Positions 46,303 through 54,230 of a DNA stretch of 64,000 nucleotides are shown here, one piece after another. This stretch comes from Spartobacteria bacterium (GTDB lineage: Bacteria; Verrucomicrobiota; Verrucomicrobiia; Chthoniobacterales; Chthoniobacteraceae). The stretch is taken from NCBI GenBank assembly GCA_021324825.1, contig JAJPII010000016.1, positions 186,001 through 250,000 of the forward strand, given 5' to 3'. Every line of letters begins with the position of its first letter. The stretch's first letter is position 1. The notes beneath the pieces are model-generated. The model was given only the letters and a program-made list of their open reading frames with translations. It made no database searches and was not told the origin of the DNA. Position numbers and translations under genes: made by a program.

Positions 46303-47423
46303 GGAAGGGACGTGATGGTGTCGCAGATGCGGGCGAGATCGTCCTCCGTGAGGCTCGAACCGCTTGGAAGGCAAAGGCCGTTGGCGAAGGCCCGTTCCGA
46401 CACGGCCCCTCCGCGGATTTTGCAGCCCGCGAACACGGGCTGAAGATGGAGAGGTTTCCAGACGGGGCGGCTTTCCACGTTGATCGCTTCGAGCGCGAGG
46501 CGGACGTCTTCCCTCGTCGCGCCGAATTGTTCCGGGTCAATCGTGACGCAGCTGAGCCAGTAGTTGGGCTCGCCGTAACCCGCCAGTGGCATGAAGCGAA
46601 CGCCCGGCAACCCGCCCAGCGCCGCTTCGTAAAACGCGCGATTCCTCTTCCGCGCTTCGATCCGGCCCGGCAGCACGCGGAGCTGCCCGCGCCCGATGCC
46701 CGCCAGGACGTTGCTCATCCGGTAGTTGAAGCCGATGACCGAGTGCTGGTAATGCGGCGCCGGGTCGCGCGCCTGGGTCGCGAGAAAACGGGCGCGCTCG
46801 ATCATCGCGCCGTCGTCGGAAACGAGCATGCCGCCGCCGGAGGTCGTGATGATCTTGTTCCCGTTGAACGAGAAGACGCCGAGGCGGCCTTGCCTGCCGG
46901 TTTTTTCTCCCTTGTAAGTCGCGCCGAGCGATTCGGCCGCGTCCTGGATGATGGGGACGCCGTGCCGCGCGCATGCTTCGCGGATCGGGTCGTAATCCGC
47001 GCTCTGCCCGTAAAGATCGACGACGATGACCGCCCGTGGCGGCGGCCGCCCGGCCTCGGCGCGTTCCTCCAATTCCTCGCGGAGGAGCGCCGGGTCCATG
47101 TTCCAGCTCGCGGCTTCCGAGTCGATGAAGACGGGAACCGCACCTTCCTGGACGATGGGATTCGCGCTCGCGGCGAAAGTGAACGTCGAGCAGAGCGCCT
47201 CATCCCCGCGTCGCAAGCCGAGCAGCAGCAGCGCCAGGTGCAGGGCCGCCGTGCCGGAAGAGACAGCCGCAGCGTGGGGCGCGCCGATGTAACCGGCAAA
47301 CTCGCGTTCAAAAGCTTCCAGGTTCGGTCCGAGCGGCGCGATCCAGTTGGACGCAAACGCCTCGTTCACGAACCCGATTTCCTCGCCGCCCATGTGCGGG
47401 GGTGAAAGATAGATGCGATTCAT
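46299..47423 (-). CDS. DegT/DnrJ/EryC1 family aminotransferase
   Basis: PLP enzyme that aminates a keto-sugar nucleotide. The ATG at 47423 overlaps the upstream FemAB-like stop (ATGA) and gives 374 aa beginning MNRIYLSPPHMGGEEIGFV, a classic start for this family. AAVSSGTAALHLALLLLG, VIVVDLYGQSADYD, IIQDAAESLGATYKG, the Schiff-base Lys in FSFNGNKIITTSGGGML and YRMSNVLAGIGRGQL are all present. It resembles PglE/PseC-type sugar aminotransferases. Paired with the following dehydratase gene it likely completes synthesis of a 4-amino-4,6-dideoxy sugar for the polysaccharide. Confidence 0.93.
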   Translation of the reverse strand: MNRIYLSPPHMGGEEIGFVNEAFASNWIAPLGPNLEAFEREFAGYIGAPHAAAVSSGTAALHLALLLLGLRRGDEALCSTFTFAASANPIVQEGAVPVFIDSEAASWNMDPALLREELEERAEAGRPPPRAVIVVDLYGQSADYDPIREACARHGVPIIQDAAESLGATYKGEKTGRQGRLGVFSFNGNKIITTSGGGMLVSDDGAMIERARFLATQARDPAPHYQHSVIGFNYRMSNVLAGIGRGQLRVLPGRIEARKRNRAFYEAALGGLPGVRFMPLAGYGEPNYWLSCVTIDPEQFGATREDVRLALEAINVESRPVWKPLHLQPVFAGCKIRGGAVSERAFANGLCLPSGSSLTEDDLARICDTITSLP

Positions 47424-48406
47424 GCCCGGTAAGGCGGGAAGAAGCCCGCCGCGCCGCCCGCCTTGCCCGCGCAAAGCGCGTCGCACGCTTCCTGGTCGAT
47501 GACCCAGCGCCACGTAAAAAAAGGGTGCCTGCGGTCGGAAAATCCCGCCTTGAAATGGAAGAGCGAATCCTCCCGCGAGCCGACGCCGCCTCCGAGGTGA
47601 AAGACCGTGTGTCCCTGCTCCATCGCCCACAGCCGAACCGTTTCGAAAACGAGTTTCATCGGCGCCAGCTCGAGGTATTTGCCCCGCGTTCCCCCGAGGT
47701 GGTATTGGACGATGCCGTTGCAAGTAAAGAGCAGCGCGCCCGCAGTCACTTCTCCGCCCGAGAGCGCGGCGAAAAGGCGCACGTCGCCCAGCGCCATCAG
47801 TTCCTCGAAATAGGCTCGGTCGAAAAAATAATGGCCCGCGGCGTTCACCCTGCGCATCGTTTCCGTGTAGATTTCGATGAAGGCGTCGAGATGTTCCGCG
47901 CCCTCCGCGACGGTCATTCCCGCGCGCCGGGCCTTGTTGATGCCGCGCTTGTGATCGCTCCGGAATTGCGCCCGCTGCGCTTCCTCCGGCAGGGTCAGGT
48001 CGATTGAGATCGTGTTTCCGCCCGCCACGCAATCGCCCAACCCGGCGACAATCTCCCGCTGGCGCAGGAGCGGATGCAGCCGCGAGAAAACCGTCACGAC
48101 GCGGAGCCCGGCCAGCGTCTCGCGCAAAGCGGCGCGGAAATTTTCCAGCACGGCCCGCGGCGCCTCCTCATGCGACGCAGCCGGCCCCGCGTAGCCATAA
48201 ACAGACGTGGCGTCTTGAAGTCCGCCGTCGAGAGGCCGCAACAGCAGCGGAAGCGCCACGGAGTATCCCCCCTCCTTATGAACAAACAGGCGCGCCGCGC
48301 CCTCGCCGCGCCGCTCCGCCAGGGAGTGGTAGCCGGGCAGGTGATAGAAATCATGGCGCGCTCCGAGAGCCTCCCCCCAGGGCTGGTTCAAGGTCATCAT
48401 TTGCAT
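47420..48406 (-). CDS. FemAB/GNAT-like acyl- or aminoacyltransferase
   Basis: Cytoplasmic protein of 328 aa with the double-GNAT layout of FemAB-like and PEP-CTERM-locus FemAB proteins. An N-terminal half (FYHLPGYHSLAERRG, VALPLLLRPLDGG) is followed by SDHKRGINKARRAGMTVAEG, the typical K-R-N helix, then FFDRAYFEELMALGDVRLFA, GALLFTCNGIVQYHLGGTRG and a closing HLGGGVGSREDSLFHFKAGF. Such proteins attach an amino acid or acyl group to an amino function; here the 4-amino sugar made by the next two enzymes is a plausible acceptor. The real substrate cannot be deduced. It overlaps both neighbours. Confidence 0.85.
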   Translation of the reverse strand: MQMMTLNQPWGEALGARHDFYHLPGYHSLAERRGEGAARLFVHKEGGYSVALPLLLRPLDGGLQDATSVYGYAGPAASHEEAPRAVLENFRAALRETLAGLRVVTVFSRLHPLLRQREIVAGLGDCVAGGNTISIDLTLPEEAQRAQFRSDHKRGINKARRAGMTVAEGAEHLDAFIEIYTETMRRVNAAGHYFFDRAYFEELMALGDVRLFAALSGGEVTAGALLFTCNGIVQYHLGGTRGKYLELAPMKLVFETVRLWAMEQGHTVFHLGGGVGSREDSLFHFKAGFSDRRHPFFTWRWVIDQEACDALCAGKAGGAAGFFPPYRA

Positions 48407-49023
48407 CTCCGCGTATCCGGATGCAGGCCGATGTCATCGACTTCGCGCAACGTCTGTTCGACCTGGCCGCCCCGGCGCAGGAACAGGTCCGATACCGTTT
48501 GCAGCAGGATTTTCGCATCCAGCCCGAGGCTCCAGTTGTCGACATACCACGCGTCGAGTTTCAGGCGTTCGCTGAAGAGGATCACGTTGCGCCCGTTGAT
48601 CTGCGCCCAACCCGTTATCCCAGGCATGACCTCGTGCCGCCGCCGCTGTTCCTCCGTGTAGGAGTCCAGGTATTCCATCAGCAGCGGCCTCGGCCCCACG
48701 AGCGACATCTCGCCGCGCGCCACGTTCCATAGCTGGGGCAGCTCGTCCAGGCTCGTCCTTCGCAAAAACCGCCCCAACGGCGTCAGGCGTTTGTCGTCCG
48801 GTTTCAGTTCTCCATCCGCGTCGCGCGCATCGGTCATGGTGCGGAACTTCAGCAGCAGGAACGGCTTGCCTCCTAGGCCGGGCCGTTCCTGCCGGAAGAG
48901 GACCGGCCGCCCCAGCCGCGCCGCGAGCGCCGCCGCCGCGAGGATCGGCGACAACACCGCCAGCGCCGGCAGGGTCAAGGCCAGGTCGAGAAGGCGTTTT
49001 CCCGGTTGTGGGCGGCGTTTCAA
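48397..49023 (-). CDS. Initiating sugar-phosphate transferase (PglC/WbaP catalytic type)
   Basis: Transfers a sugar phosphate to undecaprenyl phosphate, the first membrane step in building a repeat unit. About 208 aa: a hydrophobic segment (LLDLALTLPALAVLSPILAAA) then FRQERPGLGGKPFLLLKFRT, DELPQLWNVARGEMSLVGPR and MPGITGWAQINGRN, the conserved bacterial sugar transferase block. I take the TTG at 49023, which overlaps the upstream stop as TTGA; GTG at 49035 is the alternative. It lacks the four-helix N-terminal domain of WbaP, so it resembles small PglC-like enzymes. It ends inside the FemAB-like gene start (10-base overlap). Confidence 0.9.
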   Translation of the reverse strand: MKRRPQPGKRLLDLALTLPALAVLSPILAAAALAARLGRPVLFRQERPGLGGKPFLLLKFRTMTDARDADGELKPDDKRLTPLGRFLRRTSLDELPQLWNVARGEMSLVGPRPLLMEYLDSYTEEQRRRHEVMPGITGWAQINGRNVILFSERLKLDAWYVDNWSLGLDAKILLQTVSDLFLRRGGQVEQTLREVDDIGLHPDTRRCK

Positions 49024-50228
49024 AAACAGTTCCACTGCACCGCCGCGGCGCGCTTCCCCGCGATCCGCCGCGTCAGCTGGGCCGCGGTGAATGGCGTTCC
49101 CGCGACGAAGCGACAGAGCGGCCCGAACGAATGCGCCGCCGGGGCGCCGAGGAAATGCAATCCGGCGACGGACGATTCGAGCCCCTCGGTAAGGATCGGG
49201 TAGCCGCCCGCCACGCGCATTTCCTTCAGCAACCCGGGCGCGATGAAGCCGTAGCGCGCGACATCGACTTGATAACCGGTCGCGAGCATCACGTGATCGA
49301 CGGTCCTCTGCTGGCCGTCGCAGAGCCGCAGGTTGATCGCGCCGCTTCCCGCAGCCGCCTCGCGGACTATGCGGCGGGTGGTGATGCGAACCTTGCAAAC
49401 CCTCGGCAGCAGCCATCCCGCCCCCGCGGGCCGTATCGAGCGGTGCGCAATCTTGTCCTGCAACTTGCGCGGCAGCCTCCTGAAGAGGCCGGGCGTGGCC
49501 ACAATCCAGTTGAGACCGGGCGGGCCGACATCGGTCGGCGGATAGAAGATCGGCCGCAGGGGGTTCTTCTCGCTCTTAAGCCACGCGACTTTCTGGTCGA
49601 GCCAATGAACGCCCGGCTGGCGCACGATGAGTTCGACATCCGCTCCCCGCTCGCAGAGCAGCGCCGCCGTTTCCAGCGCGCTCTGTCCGCCGCCGATGAT
49701 GATGACGCGCTTGCCCGCGAATTTCGCGAGGTCGCGGTGTTCCGAGGTATGCGACACCAGTTCGAGCGGGAGGCCTTCGAAAACGGAAGGCCGCCTCCCG
49801 AACGACGAGATGCCCGTCGCCACCACCACGCGCCGGAATCGCATGGTCTTTTCATCATCCAGGGTCAGGAGGAACCCCTTGGGATCGCGCTCGATTTTTG
49901 TCACGCGCCGGCGGTCGAGGTCGGGCGCGACGCGCTTGCGAAACCATCGCCCGTAGTCGATGAAGCTCTCCAGCGGGATCGGCTTGGAGATGGAGACGCA
50001 CGCGTCCGTTGCATATTCGTCCAGCGAGAGCGACTTGCCGGGCGAGGAGATGTGCGAGGCTTCCCACGAGGACCGCAGGAACATGCCCGCGGGCATCTGT
50101 TTCTCCCAGAAATCCATGTCCTCGCCGAACATGGTGGTTTCCACCCCCGCGGCCCGCAGGTGCGCCGCTGCCGCCAGCCCGTAAGGGCCGGCTCCGATTA
50201 TTGCCAGTTGGTTGGTTGTTTTTGTCAT
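49020..50228 (-). CDS. FAD/NAD(P)-dependent oxidoreductase, monooxygenase-like
   Basis: Two-dinucleotide-binding flavoprotein of 402 aa. FAD loop GAGPYGLAAAAHLRAAG lies at about 12-28, the FMO-like FLRSSWEASHISSP region follows, and the NAD(P) loop is VIIIGGGQSALETAALLCER. MLATGYQVDVARYGF matches the ATG motif of N-hydroxylating and Baeyer-Villiger-type monooxygenases. The ATG at 50228 sits nine bases from the ATP-grasp gene stop; a longer frame upstream is not protein-like. No close family assignment is possible. Its place between an ATP-grasp ligase and a sugar transferase suggests modification of a sugar or attached amino acid, for example N- or C-hydroxylation; that is inference. Confidence 0.8.
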   Translation of the reverse strand: MTKTTNQLAIIGAGPYGLAAAAHLRAAGVETTMFGEDMDFWEKQMPAGMFLRSSWEASHISSPGKSLSLDEYATDACVSISKPIPLESFIDYGRWFRKRVAPDLDRRRVTKIERDPKGFLLTLDDEKTMRFRRVVVATGISSFGRRPSVFEGLPLELVSHTSEHRDLAKFAGKRVIIIGGGQSALETAALLCERGADVELIVRQPGVHWLDQKVAWLKSEKNPLRPIFYPPTDVGPPGLNWIVATPGLFRRLPRKLQDKIAHRSIRPAGAGWLLPRVCKVRITTRRIVREAAAGSGAINLRLCDGQQRTVDHVMLATGYQVDVARYGFIAPGLLKEMRVAGGYPILTEGLESSVAGLHFLGAPAAHSFGPLCRFVAGTPFTAAQLTRRIAGKRAAAVQWNCF

Positions 50229-50236
50229 GGTTGTTG

Positions 50237-51190
50237 TTACTCCGAGAGTTGCACGTAAAGATCGGCGCGAGCCGTTTTCACGCCCGGTTTCATTTTGAAC
50301 CATTCGGGGCGCGGAGTTTGGCCGCCCGCCCAGGCCGCGAGCGCGGCGGGGAAGTTCGCCCCCGCCGCGTGCGCGTAAGGGTAGCCGCCCCCCATCCGCG
50401 GATTCAGGTCGATGACCGTGCATCCCGCTTCCGTCACGAAGAGGTCGCAATCGAGCATCCCGACGTGGTTCAAATTTTCGCCGATAATTCGGCCCAGGTT
50501 TTCCAGGCCCTCATCCTTCACCGTCACCGCGCGGTCCGTCTGGCCCGCGTGCATGCGAAGTTTCCGCTTCGCGAACGTGCAGACGTGGCGGCCTTCCATG
50601 TCGTTGACGATGTCCAGCCCGTACTCCGTCCCCCGGAGCCGCTCCTGGATGAGGATGTCATCCCCCGTTCGCATTTTTAACAGGCCGCAGGCGAGGCGGA
50701 GTTCCTCCGCGTTTTCCGCAAATTCGATTCCGGTGGAGCTGACTCCGCGCCGCGGTTTGATGATCATAGGAAAGCGCGTCCCGGCTTCGAGAGCGGCCTC
50801 GGGCGAAAGATAACTGGCGGGCGCCGCGATCCCCAATCCCGTAAGGAAGCGCGCGGAGGCCAGCTTGTCGTAACAGATTTCCACGATCTCGGGCGAGGAG
50901 ACGAGGGCGAGCGCCCCAGCTTCTGCGAAGCGTTTTTTGTTCGCGGCGAGCAGCGGCAGTTCCGGTTCCAGAGCGGGAACCAGCAGGCCCGCCTTGTGTT
51001 CCTCGCAGAGGGCCAGGAGCGCGTCGGTATAGTTCTCCGCGGAGACCGGCGGCGTGGCGAACGCCGCGTCGGCGCCGTGCAACGCGGGGGCGTCGAGGCT
51101 GGAATCGCACGCCAATACGCGACACCCCGCTTCCTTGAATGCCGCGACAAGCCAGCTCCGCCGCCCCGCGCAGGTCAGGAGCGCATTCAT
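50237..51190 (-). CDS. ATP-grasp ligase (CarB-like fold) in exopolysaccharide locus
   Basis: Single ATP-grasp protein of 317 aa related to the half-unit of carbamoyl-phosphate synthase. It opens with LLTCAGRRSWLVAAFKEAG, a Rossmann-like pre-ATP-grasp domain, then has PMIIKPRRGVSSTGIEFAEN (the flexible glycine loop), ILIQERLRGTEYGLDIVND and the metal-binding DLNPRMGGGYPYAHAAG. Such stand-alone enzymes join a carboxylate to an amine. Coupled to a glycosyltransferase (ATGA overlap) downstream and lying near two amidotransferases, it probably adds an amino acid or similar group to a glycan building block. Substrate unknown. Confidence 0.87.
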   Translation of the reverse strand: MNALLTCAGRRSWLVAAFKEAGCRVLACDSSLDAPALHGADAAFATPPVSAENYTDALLALCEEHKAGLLVPALEPELPLLAANKKRFAEAGALALVSSPEIVEICYDKLASARFLTGLGIAAPASYLSPEAALEAGTRFPMIIKPRRGVSSTGIEFAENAEELRLACGLLKMRTGDDILIQERLRGTEYGLDIVNDMEGRHVCTFAKRKLRMHAGQTDRAVTVKDEGLENLGRIIGENLNHVGMLDCDLFVTEAGCTVIDLNPRMGGGYPYAHAAGANFPAALAAWAGGQTPRPEWFKMKPGVKTARADLYVQLSE

Positions 51191-52356
51191 TGGCGTTTCT
51201 CTCGCAGCAGGCGCGCATACTCGTCCTTGATACTTTGGAAAACCCTCCGCTCGTCGAAGAGTTCAGCCGCCATCCGCCGGCCTTCCGCTCCCATGCGCCG
51301 CGCCGTCTCCGGTTCGTCCAGCAGCCGGAGCATCGCGTCCGCGAGCGCCCGCGCGTCGCCGTAGGGGACGAGCAGGCCGGTGCGATCCTGAAGCACCGCC
51401 TCGCGGTTTCCTTTCACATCGCTCACCACGGCGGGTGTTCCCATCGCCGAGGCTTCCATGATGGCGCGCGGCACGCCTTCAAAAAGCGAAGGGAGGGCGA
51501 TCACGTTCATGATCTTGAAAACAAGCGGCAGCTCCGCGTTGGCCATGTTGCCGAGGAAGACGCATTTGTCCGCGATGCCGTATTCGCGCGCCGCCGACGG
51601 TTCCACGGCGTCCGGCTTGCCCGCGTCCGCCGCCCCCGCGATGACGAAGCGCGCATCGGGCCGGCGGCGCGAGACTTCGCTTGCCGCGGCGAGAAAATCC
51701 AGGAAGCCCTTCCTGCGCGCCGCGAGCCTTCCGACGAACCCGACCACGGGCGCGTCGTGCGCGATGCCAAGCTTCCGGCGAAGCGCGAGCTCGTCGCCGC
51801 GCGTAAATCGCTCCGGGTTGAACACGGCGAGGTCGATCCCGTTTCCGAGATGATGCATCTTGTCCTTCTCGCAGATGCCTTCCCGCAGCGCCGTCCGCAC
51901 GTCCTCCGCGTTTTGCGAAAGGATGAGGTCCGAACAGCGCGCGGCCACCGTTTCCATGGCGATGTAAAACTGCCGCGCCAACCGCCGCATCCGGTCGTGA
52001 AAATAAAACCCGTGCACCGTGTTGACGACGATCGGCGCCCCCGCGAGCCGGGCGGCGAGCTGCCCCAGCAACCCGGCCTTGGGCGTGTGCGTGTGGACGA
52101 TGGTGAAGCGTTCCCGCCGCATGATTCCATACAGGCGCACCAGCGAGAGGAAGTCCGCCGCGGGCGAGACGGTGCGCTTCATTTCCACCGGTATGTGCCG
52201 TATGCCGCGCGCCTCGAGGGACGCCGCCTCCGGGCCCGGCGCGGATATTCCGGTTACGGCGTAACCTTCGTCCGCCATGCTGCGCAACTGGTTCAGCAAC
52301 AAGTCCTGCAAGGACCCCGCGATGGTGGTCACGTGCGCGATTTTCACCGGCTTCAT
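51187..52356 (-). CDS. Glycosyltransferase family 4-type protein
   Basis: GT-B-fold glycosyltransferase of 389 aa. The ATG at 52356 overlaps the asparagine-synthase-like gene stop (ATGA) and gives MKPVKIAHVTTIAGSLQDLL. Marks are IVHTHTPKAGLLGQLAARLA, VNTVHGFYFHDRMRR, HLGNGIDLAVFNPERF, VGFVGRLAARRKGFLDFL and the donor-site motif ALPSLFEGVPRAIMEASAMG with the E-x7-E pair. It resembles WbnK/EpsD-type enzymes that extend an undecaprenyl-linked chain. A longer open frame upstream overlaps the neighbouring gene and is rejected. Sugar specificity is not readable. Confidence 0.93.
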   Translation of the reverse strand: MKPVKIAHVTTIAGSLQDLLLNQLRSMADEGYAVTGISAPGPEAASLEARGIRHIPVEMKRTVSPAADFLSLVRLYGIMRRERFTIVHTHTPKAGLLGQLAARLAGAPIVVNTVHGFYFHDRMRRLARQFYIAMETVAARCSDLILSQNAEDVRTALREGICEKDKMHHLGNGIDLAVFNPERFTRGDELALRRKLGIAHDAPVVGFVGRLAARRKGFLDFLAAASEVSRRRPDARFVIAGAADAGKPDAVEPSAAREYGIADKCVFLGNMANAELPLVFKIMNVIALPSLFEGVPRAIMEASAMGTPAVVSDVKGNREAVLQDRTGLLVPYGDARALADAMLRLLDEPETARRMGAEGRRMAAELFDERRVFQSIKDEYARLLREKRQ

Positions 52357-54224
52357 ACGGCTTCCCCGTCCAGGTAGATGCGGTGCCAAAGCTCGAAATT
52401 CAGCAGCAGCCAGAGTTGGTCGTCCCAGGCCTGGCGCCCTTCCGCGTGCTCGCGCCAGAGCCGTTCCACGACGTTCGCGTTGAAGTAACCGCGCCGCCGC
52501 GTGCGGGCGTCGAGCAATACCTCGAACGCGAAATTCTTCAATCCGCCCCGGAACCACGGGTCGAGCGGCACGGCGAACCCGTGTTTCGGTCTGCGCAACA
52601 CCTCTTCCGGAACGAGGCCTCGCAACGCTTGTTTAAATACATGCTTGAGGGAGCGGCCGCGGATTTTGTAGCGCCCGGGAATCTGGAACGCGAGTTCCAC
52701 GAGGCGGTGATCGAGCAGGGGCAGCCTGCCTTCCAGGCCGCAAGCCATCATCGCCTTGTCGGCTTTTTCCATGTAAGCGTCCGCCAGCCACGTCTTCACG
52801 TCCACGTAGAGGAGGCGGTTGAGATGATCGTTCGCCGTCGAGCCGTTCAGGCGATGATAGTAATAGGGATAACCCGCGGCGGGATCGTGCGCCTCGTCGC
52901 GATACCCGGGCCGGATCAATTCGGCCCGCAGTTCCGGCGTGAAGACTTCCAGCCAGCTTGCATAACGCCGCGCGGGGTCGCGGATGGGAAGGGTTCGCAG
53001 GGTGCGCCGGAGTCTGCGAAACCGCCCAAGCCTGCTTTCCAGCGCGGGAAGGAGGCGCGCGCCCGGCAGACGCTGGAAGAGCGCGGCGGCGCGGTCCGCG
53101 GCGTAGCGCCTGTAACCGCCGAAGAGTTCATCGCCCCCTTCGCCCGAAAGCGCGACGCGAACGTGTTCGCCGGCGAACCGGCTCAGCAGATAAACGGGAA
53201 AGGACGCCGCGTCGCCAAAGGGCTCGTCGTAGTGATAGACAAGCTTCCGCAAGGTCGCGACGAGGTCGGCGTGCTCGACCCGCAGTTCGTGATGCTCCGT
53301 CCCGAGATGCAGCGCCACGCGCCGCGCGTCGGAGAGTTCGTTGTAGGCGCCGCCGATGGTGAACCCGAGGGAGAAGGTCTTCACGGGACCCGTCGCGTGC
53401 CGTTTCATGAGCGCCACGATGGCCGTGGAATCGACGCCTCCGCTCAGGAACGCGCCCAGCGGCACATCCGCGATCATGCGGCGGCGGACGGAGTCGTCGA
53501 GCAACTCCAGTATCCTGGCGGCGTATTCGTCTTCTCGAAGCGGTTCGAGACGCGGTTCGCTTCCGACGTCCCAATATTCCCCGATCTTCAACGCGCCTTC
53601 CGACGCGACCAGATAATGGCCGGGCAGCAGCTTGGAGATTCCTTCGTAGATCGTCTCGGGCGCGATCGAATGGCCGAAGCCCAGGAAGTTCGCCAGCCCG
53701 CGCAACCGCAGCCTTCCGGTCACGCCGGGGGTGGCGAGGATCGCCTTTATTTCCGAGGCGAAAACCAGCCGCCCGCCTTCGTTGAAGTAATAGAGCGGCT
53801 TCTCTCCGATGCGGTCGCGCGCGAGGAAAAGCCGCTTTTCCCGGCGATCCCAGATCGCCAACGCGAACATGCCGTTGAAACGCTTCAGGCATTCCACGCC
53901 CCATTCTTCATAGGCATGGAGGATGACTTCGGAGTCGCTCCCGGTGCGAAAGACGTGGCCCTTTTCCTCGAGGAGCGGGCGCAGGTCGAGGAAGTTGTAA
54001 ATCTCGCCGTTGCACACCACGCAGCAGGTCGAGTCCTCGTTCCAGATCGGCTGGCTGCCGCCCGCGAGGTCGATGATGCTGAGCCGGCGCATGCCGAGAA
54101 ACGCGCCGTCGCCCTGCCACGTCCCGCGCGAGTCCGGCCCGCGGTGGCGCAGCGTGTCGACCGCCGCTTCCGCCGCGTCCGTTTGCGAAGGGTCAAAGCC
54201 GATCTGTCCGTAGATGCCGCACAT
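52353..54224 (-). CDS. asnB: Asparagine synthase-like amidotransferase, copy 1
   Basis: Glutamine-hydrolysing amidotransferase of 623 aa. Catalytic Cys2 (MCGIYGQIGF) starts the class II glutaminase domain with TLRHRGPDSRG, SIIDLAGGSQPI and CNGEIYNFLDLR. The C-terminal synthetase domain has the PPi loop LSGGVDSTAIVALM and SGEGGDELFGGYRRYA. In exosortase-linked polysaccharide loci, AsnB-like enzymes amidate something other than free aspartate, perhaps a uronic acid. It sits six bases downstream of a second AsnB-like gene of equal length. Confidence 0.93.
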   Translation of the reverse strand: MCGIYGQIGFDPSQTDAAEAAVDTLRHRGPDSRGTWQGDGAFLGMRRLSIIDLAGGSQPIWNEDSTCCVVCNGEIYNFLDLRPLLEEKGHVFRTGSDSEVILHAYEEWGVECLKRFNGMFALAIWDRREKRLFLARDRIGEKPLYYFNEGGRLVFASEIKAILATPGVTGRLRLRGLANFLGFGHSIAPETIYEGISKLLPGHYLVASEGALKIGEYWDVGSEPRLEPLREDEYAARILELLDDSVRRRMIADVPLGAFLSGGVDSTAIVALMKRHATGPVKTFSLGFTIGGAYNELSDARRVALHLGTEHHELRVEHADLVATLRKLVYHYDEPFGDAASFPVYLLSRFAGEHVRVALSGEGGDELFGGYRRYAADRAAALFQRLPGARLLPALESRLGRFRRLRRTLRTLPIRDPARRYASWLEVFTPELRAELIRPGYRDEAHDPAAGYPYYYHRLNGSTANDHLNRLLYVDVKTWLADAYMEKADKAMMACGLEGRLPLLDHRLVELAFQIPGRYKIRGRSLKHVFKQALRGLVPEEVLRRPKHGFAVPLDPWFRGGLKNFAFEVLLDARTRRRGYFNANVVERLWREHAEGRQAWDDQLWLLLNFELWHRIYLDGEAV

Positions 54225-54230
54225 ATCAGC